DNA from: Membranipora membranacea | Lineage: Eukaryota > Bryozoa > Gymnolaemata > Cheilostomatida > Membraniporidae | Length of the DNA: 64,000 nt | Reading direction: 5' to 3' | Assembly: GCA_914767715.1 (NCBI GenBank) | Contig: OU612068.1 | Span: 25,668,001-25,732,000, forward strand | Shown here: piece by piece, positions 36,601 through 47,733 of the stretch | Numbering within the stretch: the stretch's first letter is position 1 | Layout: each line of letters opens with the position of its first letter | Made by a program: the position numbers and the translations under genes | The notes under the pieces: model-generated | What the model was told of the DNA's origin: nothing | Seen by the model: the letters and a program-made list of their open reading frames with translations, nothing else | Database searches by the model: none

Positions 36601-38111
36601 TTAAAATAATATAAATGTAGAATAAATGGCGTCTAGCCCTGAATAGATAAAAGGCTTTCTCTGACAGCATCTAGTGTTACATTTTTAAGTACAGTAGGTT
36701 AGGTCAAGGTCGCCTTTGAAGGTTGACTGACTGAAATTCAGCTAACTCGCACTAACAGGTTTCTAGATAGTTTTATACCTTTTAGAATTCATGTTTTAAA
36801 TAACTAGTAATTTCACAGAGAGCATTTATGTTAAATTGTAATATGTCTATGGATTAATTACTCAATAAACTCATTCATTCACTTAACAGCATACTCGTTT
36901 TATTTTATAGAAATTTAGGACCAAAGCACCTGATCGACACTATTGGTGAGCTCACTACTGGTGACTGGACAGATGCAGAAAAGATGCCGGATTACAGAGA
37001 AACGACCAAGTTTGATCATCAGATGAGATGTGATAAGGAACGGGAGAGTGAATGTAGAGGTTTTGGGTAAGTTTGGTGACTGTATGCTCAACTTACTGTA
37101 CTTACATTTGAGATCGTGATTACAACATCAGAATTACTCTCTGACTGAGAGTAGGGCTCCAAATGACAGGTATGGATCCAGGTGCTGATCTGCCTTGTAT
37201 AGTACTCTGGTTTAATCTGGACTGGTTCAGTAAAGTACTAGCCTGTGATTCAGGCCAACAACAGGGCCTTGTCTGTACTATGGGTTGTGTTGGTTGTGGA
37301 TGTCTTATGGTTTTGATTGGCTGATGAGTCTTGGTTTTGATTGGCTGATGGGTCTTGGTTTTGATTGGCTGATGGGTTTTGGTTTGCTGTTGTGTGGAGA
37401 TGTCTGTTCACGTTGGTAACTTCAAATTGTTGGACCGAATCCCATTTTAGTACAGAACTAAACTGAATCTGAATAACAGAACTGATCTGAATAATGAAAT
37501 ATGAGCAGAGGCTACAGCATCATTGGCTGTGAGATTTTTACAGTGATGAAATCCACAATAGCAGGTCTATTTCTTAGTTGTCATGTTGTAATAAATGCGA
37601 TTTGTATATGTCTAAGGCTCGATTGTTTGTTATTATTGTATGCGGGTACCTCTGAAGGGATTGCCTTCTCTCATCAAATTGATGGCATATGGAAATGTGA
37701 TGAGATGTTGGTGTTGCATAGGGTTTGGCGGTTCAATCTCCATTCGATGAGTATTTTTTGATAGGTTTGTACAAAAGTATGCTCCCTTTTCCAATGGGTG
37801 TAAGTTCCTGTTAGTAATACTTACAAAATGTATGTACTATTGTCGAGTTGTTTCTCATGCTTGAGATGTTTGGTGATCTAGTAGATGATTCTAGCTCACT
37901 TGTATTCCCCCTAACGATCAATCACTGTTTTATTCTTCCATTTTTCACATTTTTTACCAGATGGGAGCGGAGAAGAAGAGGACCGTTCTGGGGTTGGGAT
38001 CCCTACTTCAGTGACTCAGATAATTATGATGACAGTGGCGATAGTGATGCCAGCGATGACAGTTACTACTTTGGCCGAAGAAGAAACCGTGATGATTGTG
38101 AGATCATGTAA
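30612..38111 (+). CDS. FB3: F-box/LRR protein with acidic tail
   Basis: Nine exons: 30612-30652, 31570-31724, 31920-32442, 34017-34210, 34720-34902, 35262-35534, 36140-36308, 36911-37066 and 37961-38111. They join without a frame error into 614 residues. Residues 1-200 are basic and low-complexity (MVSTRKRKAKEDQ start; Ser/Lys/Thr-rich linker), probably disordered. The F-box is at about 205-248 (ENLSDEILLSIFSHLDSKSL, then ICKRWNSL). The LRR region, about 300-510, includes LTQLSLCYCNIS, LKYLDLSGVYV, LVTLKLRDSLISL, LLELDIGLHN and LNVRNVTQNSG. The block DWTDAEKMPDYRETTKF is at about 530. The last exon is Arg-rich, then Asp/Ser-rich (SDNYDDSGDSDASDDSYYF). Likely an SCF substrate receptor. Like FB2 it has an extra exon between the leader and F-box exons. 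It is the most complete model in the array. Its introns hold an hAT-like MITE and a 65 bp hairpin. Confidence 0.9.
31000..31374. mobile_element. TTAA-flanked MITE (piggyBac-like), copy 2, in FB3 intron 1
   Basis: TTAA at 31000-31003 and 31371-31374. Ends are AGGGCAACCAGGGTTTC and, reversed, AGGGCAACCAAGGTTTC. The body matches the left arm of the 17.5 kb copy (tctcattga, gattgcacctt, gagctgtttcctgttcctgt, cctcccctaaac, tactttgagttttgcat). Here most of the second arm is gone. Confidence 0.8.
32607..33531. mobile_element. hAT-like non-autonomous element in FB3 intron 3
   Basis: Flanks ctttagac (32607-32614) and cttgagac (33524-33531) look like an 8 bp target duplication with one mismatch. Ends are catggttgggcaaccttttc and, reversed, cagctgaggg caacctgcggcc. 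The ggcca/ggccgc-rich subterminal repeats (aaggccaca, aggccgcaa) are typical of hAT elements. Internal ORFs show no transposase. Confidence 0.6.
33615..33714. repeat. Stem-loop with 18 bp perfect arms
   Basis: gtctaagtgctcagacgg (33615-33632) pairs with ccgtctgagcacttagac (33697-33714) across a 64-base loop, inside FB3 intron 3. Probably the ends of a tiny MITE. Confidence 0.6.
34600..34678. mobile_element. 65 bp hairpin insertion just before an FB3 exon
   Basis: gcctgtcttgacaagctttg at the left pairs with caaagcttgtcaagacaggc at the right around a G11 run. Direct flanks atctagg (34600-34606, 34672-34678) look like a target duplication. It lies 41 bp before the FB3 exon at 34720. Related sequences are at 45225-45294 and 55765-55790. 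Confidence 0.65.
37308..37385. repeat. Minisatellite, about 25 bp unit x3, in FB3 intron
   Basis: Three near-identical copies of gttttgattggctgatgggt-type units in the last intron of FB3. Confidence 0.7.
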
Positions 38112-40246
38112 GACTTTGAAATATCCAAGTGTCAAGTGGGCAAAACACTTACCCATTACAAATGAAATGTACATACTTTAGTTAAAGTCTAAAGCTCTTA
38201 CCCGGTGTATAAAACACTTTTGTAAAAGAAAAAATTCTGTACAAAAAAGATGTATTGTGTTATGATACAGGCTATCATTATTATGGAAAAACGACTTGTT
38301 CTCATTATTCCATCCTAGTATGAACTCACTTTAAGGTGAGTTTATACTTTTTATGTTTTATTTTATGTTGGTACAAGTCATGCACTGCTTGCATTCTGAC
38401 TATCAATACAAATTATATATTTTTTTACTATTTAATTCACGCTATCACGTGTAAATGGACTTCATTTTTAAGATTGTACTGTAATACTTATAGTTCTGGT
38501 GTTTGATCTTTGTTCATGTTTTTTAAAGGTTCTTTTTTTTGCAAGTTTATTTGGATCACTCATTATATATATGTACAGCACATCTTCTCAGTAAAAAAAC
38601 TCATTACAATCTATTAGGAATGATGCTATTATGAGCTGTAGTGCTGTTTCTAGTTGAGAAACTAAAGCTAAGTAAATTATTAGATCCCGTCAAATTTTAA
38701 TCCGGAGCTGTTTGAGCTCATGTCACCAATATTACCATTTATTCTGAAACGAACTGTCTATTTTATCATACTTGTTCAACAGATGAGAGGCACAAACAAC
38801 CAATCTAGTTCCCAGAAAAAAATGATGACATTTCAAAAGAAATTGCTGTTAAAACAACCAAAATAATGCGTAATTTGATGGCCATAGAGCATTGTAAGAT
38901 TAGCAATAGTCACAGTGTTACTTTTAGCCACCCTCCCCACACTGATTTCGAGATTACACTATTAGTATGTGTATCTCTGATCGATAGAGCTTCTGTCGCA
39001 AATATTGAGCACCTACATTTGGCTGAAAAAGAGGACAACTTTAATTTTATCAAACAGACATGATCGAAACAGAACTACCTAGCTCTGCATTATTAGTTCT
39101 CTCTTCTGAGCTTAGGCTAGCAATACACAGTTTCGATGTCACTTTTCTTGTCAAAAACATGTGATAAATGCTCTTCTAAAACTGTTAAAAGGTGATATCA
39201 GATTTTCTAAATATAAATTAGAATATTTTAACAAAGAATGACAAAATGATAAGTGTATATCCAAAAGTTTGGGTAATCATCCATATGTCTCCTAAATACT
39301 GAATTTCAGCTGCACTCAAGCTAAGTGAATTAATTCACTCTCTATTGATCAGAGATATACATGCAATAGTATATCACGTCATCAGTGTGCACCCTCCCTG
39401 CTTTTAGTATAAACTTCTGAGAATTTGGGAGTTGCCTACTTTTATAACAAGGTATGGCAATACACACATGTTCTGGGCACAATTATAAATTTTCCCGCGT
39501 AATGTATTTTAATCTCCGCCCACATTACTGGAACTAGGGCATGTTATTAGGGGTTCTTGCAAGCCTCCCACAATTAATTAGCAAATTGGAACTAAAACAA
39601 CAACACTAAACATGTGAGAATTTATGGCACAAGGAATTTTCTGCAGACTCTGGAATTTGATCAAGGTTTGTGTTTGATTCTCAGATTCCATTCAGAGAGG
39701 ATGAGTATAGAATTAACAGATTATAATAGTAATTCACTCATTGCTGTTGTGAGACAACCAGAAGAATGCAGCATAGAACCACTGACTTGGGCTTTGTGGG
39801 GTGGGCCCAGGGCCCAGGCCAGGCCCAGGGCCAGGGGTCATCAAAACCAAAGACGGGAGCAAAAAATCTCCTTTCTTTATAAAAACTATGCAGTAGTAGT
39901 CCAATGGCATGCAGAGTATTTTAAATTAGCCGGTGTCTTTGTTTGTCAAAGGAGTAACTCCTTGGTTTGACAGCAAGTGATAGATCAACAAATGGAGCTA
40001 CTTTTGATCAGGCAGGGTAGTCTTTTGATGTTAGTAATGTTTTCAAGCTAATTTCCTCAATAGTGTCAGCAAAAGTACACATAATAATGATAATAGTCAA
40101 AACCTGCTGTTAGTCATGACATCCGCTTGCTTTGATTTGATTGCTGCCCTGACCCTGAAGATTACAATTTCATCATATTTTTCAGGTCATCCTCCCGAGT
40201 ATCGAATCAATAAACTTAAACTATACTAAAGAGAGACTAAAGTCTA
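38112..40246. other. FB3-FB4 gap, no gene seen
   Basis: AT-rich. There is a short GC-rich patch (gggcccagggcccaggcc) at about 39807-39830. Open frames are short, with no motif or splice context. Confidence 0.4.
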
Positions 40247-43200
40247 ATGATGAGCACTCTTCATAAGACGACAGAGTAAGCTCCAATCTCCGTACTGACT
40301 GTATACCCTTCCGGTTCTCCTTTGATTCAGTGACACTTTGTGAACATGATTTATTGTTTTGTGAAAGGCATGATGCCAATTTGTGGATGTCGTTGAAGAG
40401 AGATATATAGATCCGAGGGTGCTGGGGCCTGGACCAATCAACTCAGTGGGACTCGGACCCACTACAGCTGAGGTTATAATTGTAGTTAAAAAATTCAGAA
40501 GATTAAAAAATATTTCAATTGAGTTCGGCTACTCGTTGTATTCCATATAGCAAAACTCCCGTTCATTAGCTTTCAACAACACTACACTGCATTTATACAC
40601 TTCTAAATGACGGGTGTCCTTGCCATTTTTTTCTATTATGTCTGAACCAATCAGTGCTGTTTGATCAGGGAGGTTTGATACACCATTTCTTGTGGAGTGA
40701 TATGGAATTGCTTGCTACATTCAAGGGTTTGTTTTTTATTTGTAAGGTGCAGTTGATCAGTTTATAACAGCACATGAATTAAATTATCTATTAAATTTTA
40801 TTTTGATTATTATACTATCGTCAGCTCACAGACCACACTTGTGAATTCAGTTCCACTTATATCTATGTTTGATTTTACAGAAGAACTAAGAGCGAACGAG
40901 ACAGATTCATACCATGGTCCCTTTACTCTCCTCCTTTTACTATCAGCGTAACCAGGAACCTGATGTACGAGGAACTCCCCTACCCAACCATGACGAGTAT
41001 TCGCTCCGAAGAATATGTGTCGTTTGAGGGTGTGTGCTGTATTAGTGAGCTACCTGAGCATATGAAATACAGGCTTATTGTTGTCATTCATTCATATGTT
41101 GATAAACAACAGGAAATATTAGAGAAGAAAGCTAAAGCCAAAGTGATGAAGTCCTCGTCTGGCCCTCCACTGTATATGATCCCTGTTAATGGAGCCTGTC
41201 CTATTGATGACATGTCTGATGAAATTCTGCTTAATGTGTTCAGTCATCTCAACAGTGAATCTACTCTCAAGTCTTTAAATAGGTAAAACAAATAAAGATA
41301 CCCATGTGTTCGTTTTATTGATGTGAGGTGTTCACTGGTTGTTAACTTAAATTTTGCCTATCATTGTTTGTTGTGAACAAGTTGCAAAATGATTGCAAAT
41401 TATGTCTCCTATCTTCTCTACTCATTGGTGGGAAAACACAAAACAAATATGGTAGTAGAAAATCTTAATAATCTTCTGTTGCTGATCAAGCCACACAACT
41501 GGTTGGGAGTTATCCTATGCAATGTTTATTTTCTTGCTATTTACTATACTCTCATTTTGGAAGCAATTATAACGTTGACTGACATGTTGTCATATTTAAC
41601 ACAGAGTGTGCAAGCGTTGGAGATCGGTTACCCAAGTGCGATCATTGTGGAGGGATGTGGACTTGAGCTTCCAGCCAATCAAGGCTAGTCAAGCTCGACA
41701 TCTTATTAGGGATCACTGTAACAGTCAGTACACAAGGAGGCTGGCTCTCAGAGCTGTCAGCAGTAAGACAGAGAGGAAAAAGGCAACAAAATATGAGTGT
41801 GAGTTATCAACCTGAATATGATTTTAACAATTGCGAAAATATATATATTTATACCATCTTGAATGTATTGTGATTGATGTTGTGATGATGGTTTATACAA
41901 ATCTGATTAACTTTATTGGTTTTCAGTTGACTCCAGTGTTCTATTGTGTTATGCTTGATGACCTTGCAAGTGTCCAATGAATTCTGGGCATAGATTTGAG
42001 TAATCAGAATCACTGGTGTAATCTTAAAAAAATAGCATCAACAGGTCAACAACTCCTAATGGCATCAGTTATGGTTATTTGGAGTTATGTTCTTTATTTG
42101 TTTATTGCTCAAGGAGCAGGCAACTCTAATGTAGTAACAATGCCTTTAAAAAATTATTCAGCTTTTATATTTTTCTTTTTCAGGCTTCTCACCAGGTATT
42201 GCTAAGGATATAAAGAGACTCTGTCCATCTCTCACCTCGCTGTACATCTCACATGATCAGATATTCCAGGTGGATTTACGGACAGCTCTGCCATCTACGC
42301 TGACACATCTCAGCCTGCCGTACTGTAACCTCAGTGCTCACAACTTCAGAGCTTTATTTGGTGCATCTATAGATTATTCATATGATGATATCTTGGTCTT
42401 GGAGAAAAAATCTAGGCTCTGTTGGGGCCAAAGTGAGTTATGGATATGTTACCATTGTTTTGTGTGCAAGATGTTGTATATTATAGTCTTTGGGCTGGCT
42501 CTACCAAATGTTTAACTGAAAGCTGTAATCCCACAAATGGGATCTTTGACTTGTTATGTCTGTGATCTACTGTCATAATGTTTTCGGGCACATGTTTTTT
42601 GGTAAGACTTTTACGACTATACCTAAAAACTTTCTTTTTATGTTTTTCACTGCCCAGGTCCTGTTCTCAAGAATCTTAAGTATCTGGATCTGACAGGGCT
42701 GTATATATCAAGGCTGAGCTCCGTTGGCGAGCAGTGGTCACTCCCTCCTCTGCTGGAGGCTTTGATATTACGGGATACCCTCATCAATCTATATAATATC
42801 ACACTGCTGGAGGCCATCGCTAACCAGCGTCAGCTCAAGGAACTGGATATCAGTCTTAGTCAACTTGGGTTTGAGGAGTTGAAGATTCTGTCTGAAGGAC
42901 TCGACTCTCTTGAAGTGTTCAGCATGGCTGGTAAGGTTAATTCAACCCTGATAGCACCTCACTTATGCAATTTTATCATTTTGAAATGAAAATATAACAT
43001 AGTATTTTAAAATTTGACATAGCTATATTAAACAAATCTGATTGTCATTCTGTGAAGAAAATTTTTATTTTCTGAAATTTGTTTTTTTACTACTATTCAA
43101 AAGGATGCACAGAACATTGATAGTATCTATTTTCACTTTCACTAATGCAAGAGTTAAATTTGTTTCTCTCTCCACTAGATTGTTGTGCGGGTTTTATGAA

Positions 43201-46200
43201 CAAAGTTATTCACAATGTAGCACAATGAAGTGATGTGGTTTGCTTTTAAGGCTGTTTGATACGGGATATAGATGGCACCACAGTAGCCACAAAGGACCAC
43301 ACAGATGAGCCTTGGTACAAGCTGTTCAAATATGGATTCCCAAGCTTACAGCGGGTCAATGTGAGAAATGTGATTCAGAACTCTGGTACAGTGCTTCCCA
43401 CTCTCTGGGTGTTCAAAGGGTAAGTTTAGTTCTAGTAATGAGTTTTGTGATCTTATAATTATTTTGAAAATTATATCTTGTCTGCTAATGAGTGCGATAC
43501 TTGTGAGAAGTTTATGCAATACTAAATATTAATACAGGTGGGGTCTTTTAATAAAAACCAGCCAAAATCTTAACGCTTACTCATCGAGTGTGCAAGACCT
43601 GCTTTGGTCTCACTCACAATCCGGCTCATTCAGAGTGAGCGATTTGGCAACTAATCTGTCTGATTCACCAAAAAAATTTAGCAATCACTACATGTCCATG
43701 GATCGACCTGAGGCTATTTTCAGGGCTCTTCGAGTCATCAAAACACCTACACTAAGCCCGAAGGATCAGCTCGCACTGAGCTCTGAGGGAAAAATTGAGC
43801 TGGCGTGGCTGAGCGGTTAGCGACTTTGATTTCAATACGGGAGGCCCGAGCCCAAGTCCCGGTGGCGGAAAATTTTTATTATTTTTTTTTTCTCCTCAGC
43901 ACTATCCATGGGAACGGATGCATATTTTTAGGTCGAGCCAAGAGGTGACAACTCAGTTCGATCTAGGCCGACCTCAAAATTCACATGGAAACATGATGAT
44001 TGTGATAGTGAAAATTTGCTTTAGTAAAGCAACATTCATTCTAATTGAAAGACCCTGTTGAACCCACGAACGTCAAAACGTTGCAATCTAGTGTTCCACT
44101 AACGTCGCAATCCCAAAAACGCTCGAACCCACTAACGTCGCAAATGTCGCAACTCAACGAAAATGCCGAGTTGTCATCTCATTTGATGCAAATAGGAGAT
44201 GACGAGAAGTAGATAGAAGCATACAAATTTCAAAACACGATTGGGTATTAAGTATCAACATTATATATTGGGCTATGGTTAATTTTTGAGTATTTTTCAG
44301 GTTATTTGAATCATTTTTTCACTTTCACTTCCTAGGATCATTTATTGCTACTTCAGAATCCATTAATGAAGTCATAAAAGGGATGCTAATCAACATCTAG
44401 CAAATATAATGACATACCAATTGGTAGATGATATGGATTTCAAAACACTATGGGAGTTGAGATATTGCAGATATTGTACAAGTTTCTAAACTTTCTAGAA
44501 TCATGATAAAACTTGTTACCTCAGAATTTATTACTGCTGTCATATACGGGATGCTTATCAAGATTTAGCACAAGTAAGGCGAATATCTGCATACGTGTCA
44601 AGCTTGAAATATACCATCATTTTTGATATAGGCTATGCTTGAAGTTGGGAAAAGAAATTAAATCGTTCATACATGAACCACTTCATCTCTTTATGACTTA
44701 TCCTATGTCTACTAAAGAATTTTTACAGCATTCCCAAGATGAAACTTTATGGTTTTCATAAAATATTCATGAAAATAAAACCTAAACAGGATACCATATG
44801 AACCATTGGCATACAATAGGTGGCGATTTTACGACGTTGCATTGCATAATGGCAATTGTGTTTTGATCAACATGTAATCCAGGGTGCTCAAACAACTTCA
44901 GACAAGATTTTGAGCTTGTCGTTTTCAATTTTTACTGACTTAAAAAAATTTGAATGCACCATGACAGGTTGTAGAACTTAATGCAGTTTGTAAAGGACAA
45001 GAGTCCTTTACTGTGGACTGCAGGTCAATGATAGTGTGATTGCAAATTTATAATATATGGGTTTCCCTATTCAAATTCTAATTGGCCTCAATATACTTAG
45101 GGAATTCCATAGAGATGCAATATGGGATCGTTATCCTCTTAAATTTGATTGATTTGTTATCGTTTACTCTCTGAAAGAGATGCCTTTGAACTGCTACGCC
45201 CTGCAAGAGCATGGCAAACAGTAGCCTGTCTTTACAAATGTTGCTGGAAGGAGAGGGGAACTTCTCCGACAAAGCTTGCCAAGACAGGCTAAGCAACCAG
45301 CAGATGAATTATTTTGAGATATCGTGATTTGCTTGTTTAGTCATGAAATCAATTGATAAAATTTGCAGCTTAACTGTGCCTGGGTACCAAAAGACCATTA
45401 TCCTACCTCATAAAATTTAACCTGCTTTTTTCTATCTAGCCAGCAAGTGAAACAGTATCTTTCTATTCTACCTATACATACAGTGGGCTGCCTACCCACT
45501 TTGTGTTTCCAGTGGTATGGAGGAGGGGTCAATGAATAAATTAAAAAAGAGCTAAGAAGATCTGCTGTAGCCATAGCCTACTGATTATCCATAGTGATGA
45601 ATAAATCTAACATGGTTAGCCAGCGCCTATATCATATATGTAATTTTAAATATATTATATATAGGACAAACTATTCACATAGCACACAATATTGCCTAGG
45701 AACACAGGATTTTGTTCCCATTGATCAATCTTCACAATTAACAGGCTCGGTGCTCTCAGATGGTGTTTCATGTGCATTTATTTGTAACCAAGGTTCATTT
45801 ATGTCTAACCAGGGAGAATGGAATTACTTTCAACCATAACATTTTATTTTATAAGTAAGATGTAGGATAAATAGTTATGAGTTATCCTATTTTACTTTGT
45901 CAACAAACAACTCCCATTAAAAGGAAAATTGAAAAATCTGAGCATTGTCGATCGTTACTATGTTAAAGTTCAAGTTTACATGGTACATGGTATGAAAAAA
46001 AGTTTGACTTGATTCATCTGGAAAAACCAAAGCGTTTCATCATGGGATTGATGCAAGAGGAAAAAATATAGCACTCAATCTTTTCGACTTCAATCATTGG
46101 TTAAATCAAACATTAAGGTACATTACAAATCGGTATGTCCCTATATCTGCTAGATGTTGATTAACATCCCTTTTATGACAGCATTAATGGATTCTGAGGT

Positions 46201-47733
46201 AATAATAAACGACCCTAGGAAGTGAAAAATAAGTGATATCCTGAAAAATACTCAACAATTATCCATAGCACAATATATAACTTTTTATTCCCAACCGTGT
46301 TTTGAACTTTGCATGCTCATATCTACTTATCGCAACGAATCATCATCACCAATTTGCATCAAATGAGAAGACAACTCGGCATTTCTGTTGAGTTGCAACA
46401 TTTGTGACATTAGTGGGTTCGAGCTATTGCGACAGTTAAAATATTGCGACGTTTGTGGGTTTGCGACGTTTAAAAAACCCTTCGTTGCAATGTTTTTGGG
46501 ATTGCGACGTTAGCGGAACGCTAGATTGAGACGTTTTGTGGGTTCAACAGACCCCCCGATTGCACTTCTATTGATTGGTTGGTTGATGGATTTAAAAGCT
46601 ATCACAAACATTATATGTTGCGAGGAAAGGATGCATATACTTCCTCATAAAAGAGCATGCTACTAGTGTAGGGAACTTTGGGTTGAAAAAAAGAATATCA
46701 TTTAGCATGCACATTTGCCTCGAAAAACAGTATTTGCCAGATGAACTACTACACTTAATATGTCTAAGACGATCATTACTTTGGTTACGTTGCTCATTTA
46801 TAATTGTGCAACCCTAACACTTGGAGTAAATGTTGTTTGGTTCAATTGGACAAACTCTTGTAATTTTCAAGCCAACCACACAGATGATGGCAATTAATGA
46901 AGGTTGATTTTAAAATGCTTTTTTTGCTGTTAAATATGTAGAATCTCAGAGATATGGGACTGTATAGACACTGATGGGCGGCTGTGGGATGGTGAGAACA
47001 CAATGTTTACTGATGCTGAGGTTATTCCAGACCCTCTAGAGAAATCAAAGTTTACTTACAAAAAGAGAATCACAAAGGAATACCATCAACTGAAGGCTGG
47101 ACGCTCTATGTAAGTTAAAAAAATCAATTAATATGAAAATAAAGTTCGTTACAATTGTGTAACACCTGTCATATTCAGTTATTACTTCAGTGTAAGAGAT
47201 AGATGCAGGAATCATTATCAAATTTTCAATGATTATTTTCAATGCTTAATAATAATTTAAACATTGCCTTTGAATATGAGTAGTCTGTTCTTTGATAGTG
47301 TGACTTAGAACAAGTTTGATCCAATTGCCTGCGATTCCTGTTGCTCCCTTCCACTGGTCACGCCGCAGGCCTTTGCCTGCTGCGTGACCAGTGGATTGGG
47401 AGCGACTCGGAATGCAGTCAAATGGACCAAACTTGGTCTAGTGTGACCCTAAATGGGTTAAATAATAACTATGGAGGAGAAGCTACGGCTTATGTGTTTG
47501 TTCTTATGATGTTGCTTGCTGTTGCTCATTCAATATTCTCACTTCAGTTGTGTTGATTTAGGGATTGATTGATTTATTGTAGTGACAGCTTTCTTACTCC
47601 ACTTGGCCGTGTCGGCAAATCCACCTACAGATTCAGCACAGATATAGACGACATAGATGATATAACCGATAGACTGGACCCTGCCTCACCTCGCTACCTT
47701 AGTCACTTACGCTGCCCTGATCAAAGGATGTAA
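40247..47733 (+). CDS. FB4: F-box/LRR protein with degenerate extra F-box segment
   Basis: Eight exons: 40247-40275 (proposed start, MMSTLHKTTE, donor gtaagc), 40881-41282, 41605-41798, 42184-42360, 42658-42930, 43251-43419, 46942-47109 and 47583-47733. Together they give 520 residues in frame; exon 1 is the least certain. Residues about 50-95 hold an F-box-like copy (GVCCISELPEHMKYRLIVV). The canonical F-box at about 110-150 follows (GACPIDDMSDEILLNVFSHL, then VCKRWRSV). The LRRs span about 210-415 (LTHLSLPYCNLS, LKYLDLTGLYI, LEALILRDTLINL, LKELDISLSQL, VNVRNVIQNSG). The FTDAEVIPDPLEKSKF block is at about 430-450. The 50-residue tail is acidic in the middle (DIDDIDDITD). The exon at 42184 uses an unusual donor (gtgcat), 6 nt shorter than in FB2, FB3 and FB5. 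The 3.5 kb intron after 43419 is swollen by transposons. Expected role: SCF substrate receptor, target unknown. Confidence 0.85.
43541..44055 (+). mobile_element. Repeat carrying tRNA-like SINE head, family 2, copy 2
   Basis: Inverted ends gggtcttttaat (43541) and attgaaagaccc (44044-44055). Within it, 43796-43870 is a tRNA-Leu/Ser-like head (tggcgtggctgagcggttag, cccaagtcccggtgg). It is followed by the body shared with 7865-8075 (gagccaagaggtgacaactc, gatctaggccgacctc, aattcacatggaaacatga). It sits in an FB4 intron. Confidence 0.6.
44051..46554. mobile_element. 2.5 kb long-inverted-repeat (foldback) element in FB4 intron
   Basis: Ends TGTTGAACCCAC (44056) and GTGGGTTCAACA (to 46549), flanked by gaccc at 44051-44055 and 46550-46554, a 5 bp target duplication. 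Arms of several hundred bases pair: gttccactaacgtcgcaatc with gattgcgacgttagcggaac, and gggatgctaatcaacatcta with tagatgttgattaacatccc. The left arm carries degenerate tandem repeats with 'acttcagaat', 'gggatgct' landmarks. The middle includes a hairpin of the 34.6 kb type (45222-45297). No transposase frame was found. Confidence 0.75.
47297..47451. mobile_element. 155 bp hairpin element in last FB4 intron
   Basis: Arms of about 75 bp fold around cctttg. The innermost 17 bases are nearly perfect (ccactggtcacgccgcaggc with gcctgctgcgtgaccagtgg). The outer parts also match (aacaagtttgatccaa with ttggaccaaacttg-like). Confidence 0.65.

Noticed and set aside
43796-43870. Possible tRNA-Leu/Ser gene
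   Set aside because: Its downstream body recurs at 7865-8075, so it is a SINE head.
44056-46549. Captured gene inside the foldback element (frames at 45078 and 45594)
   Set aside because: Short frames, no motifs and partly made of other repeats.
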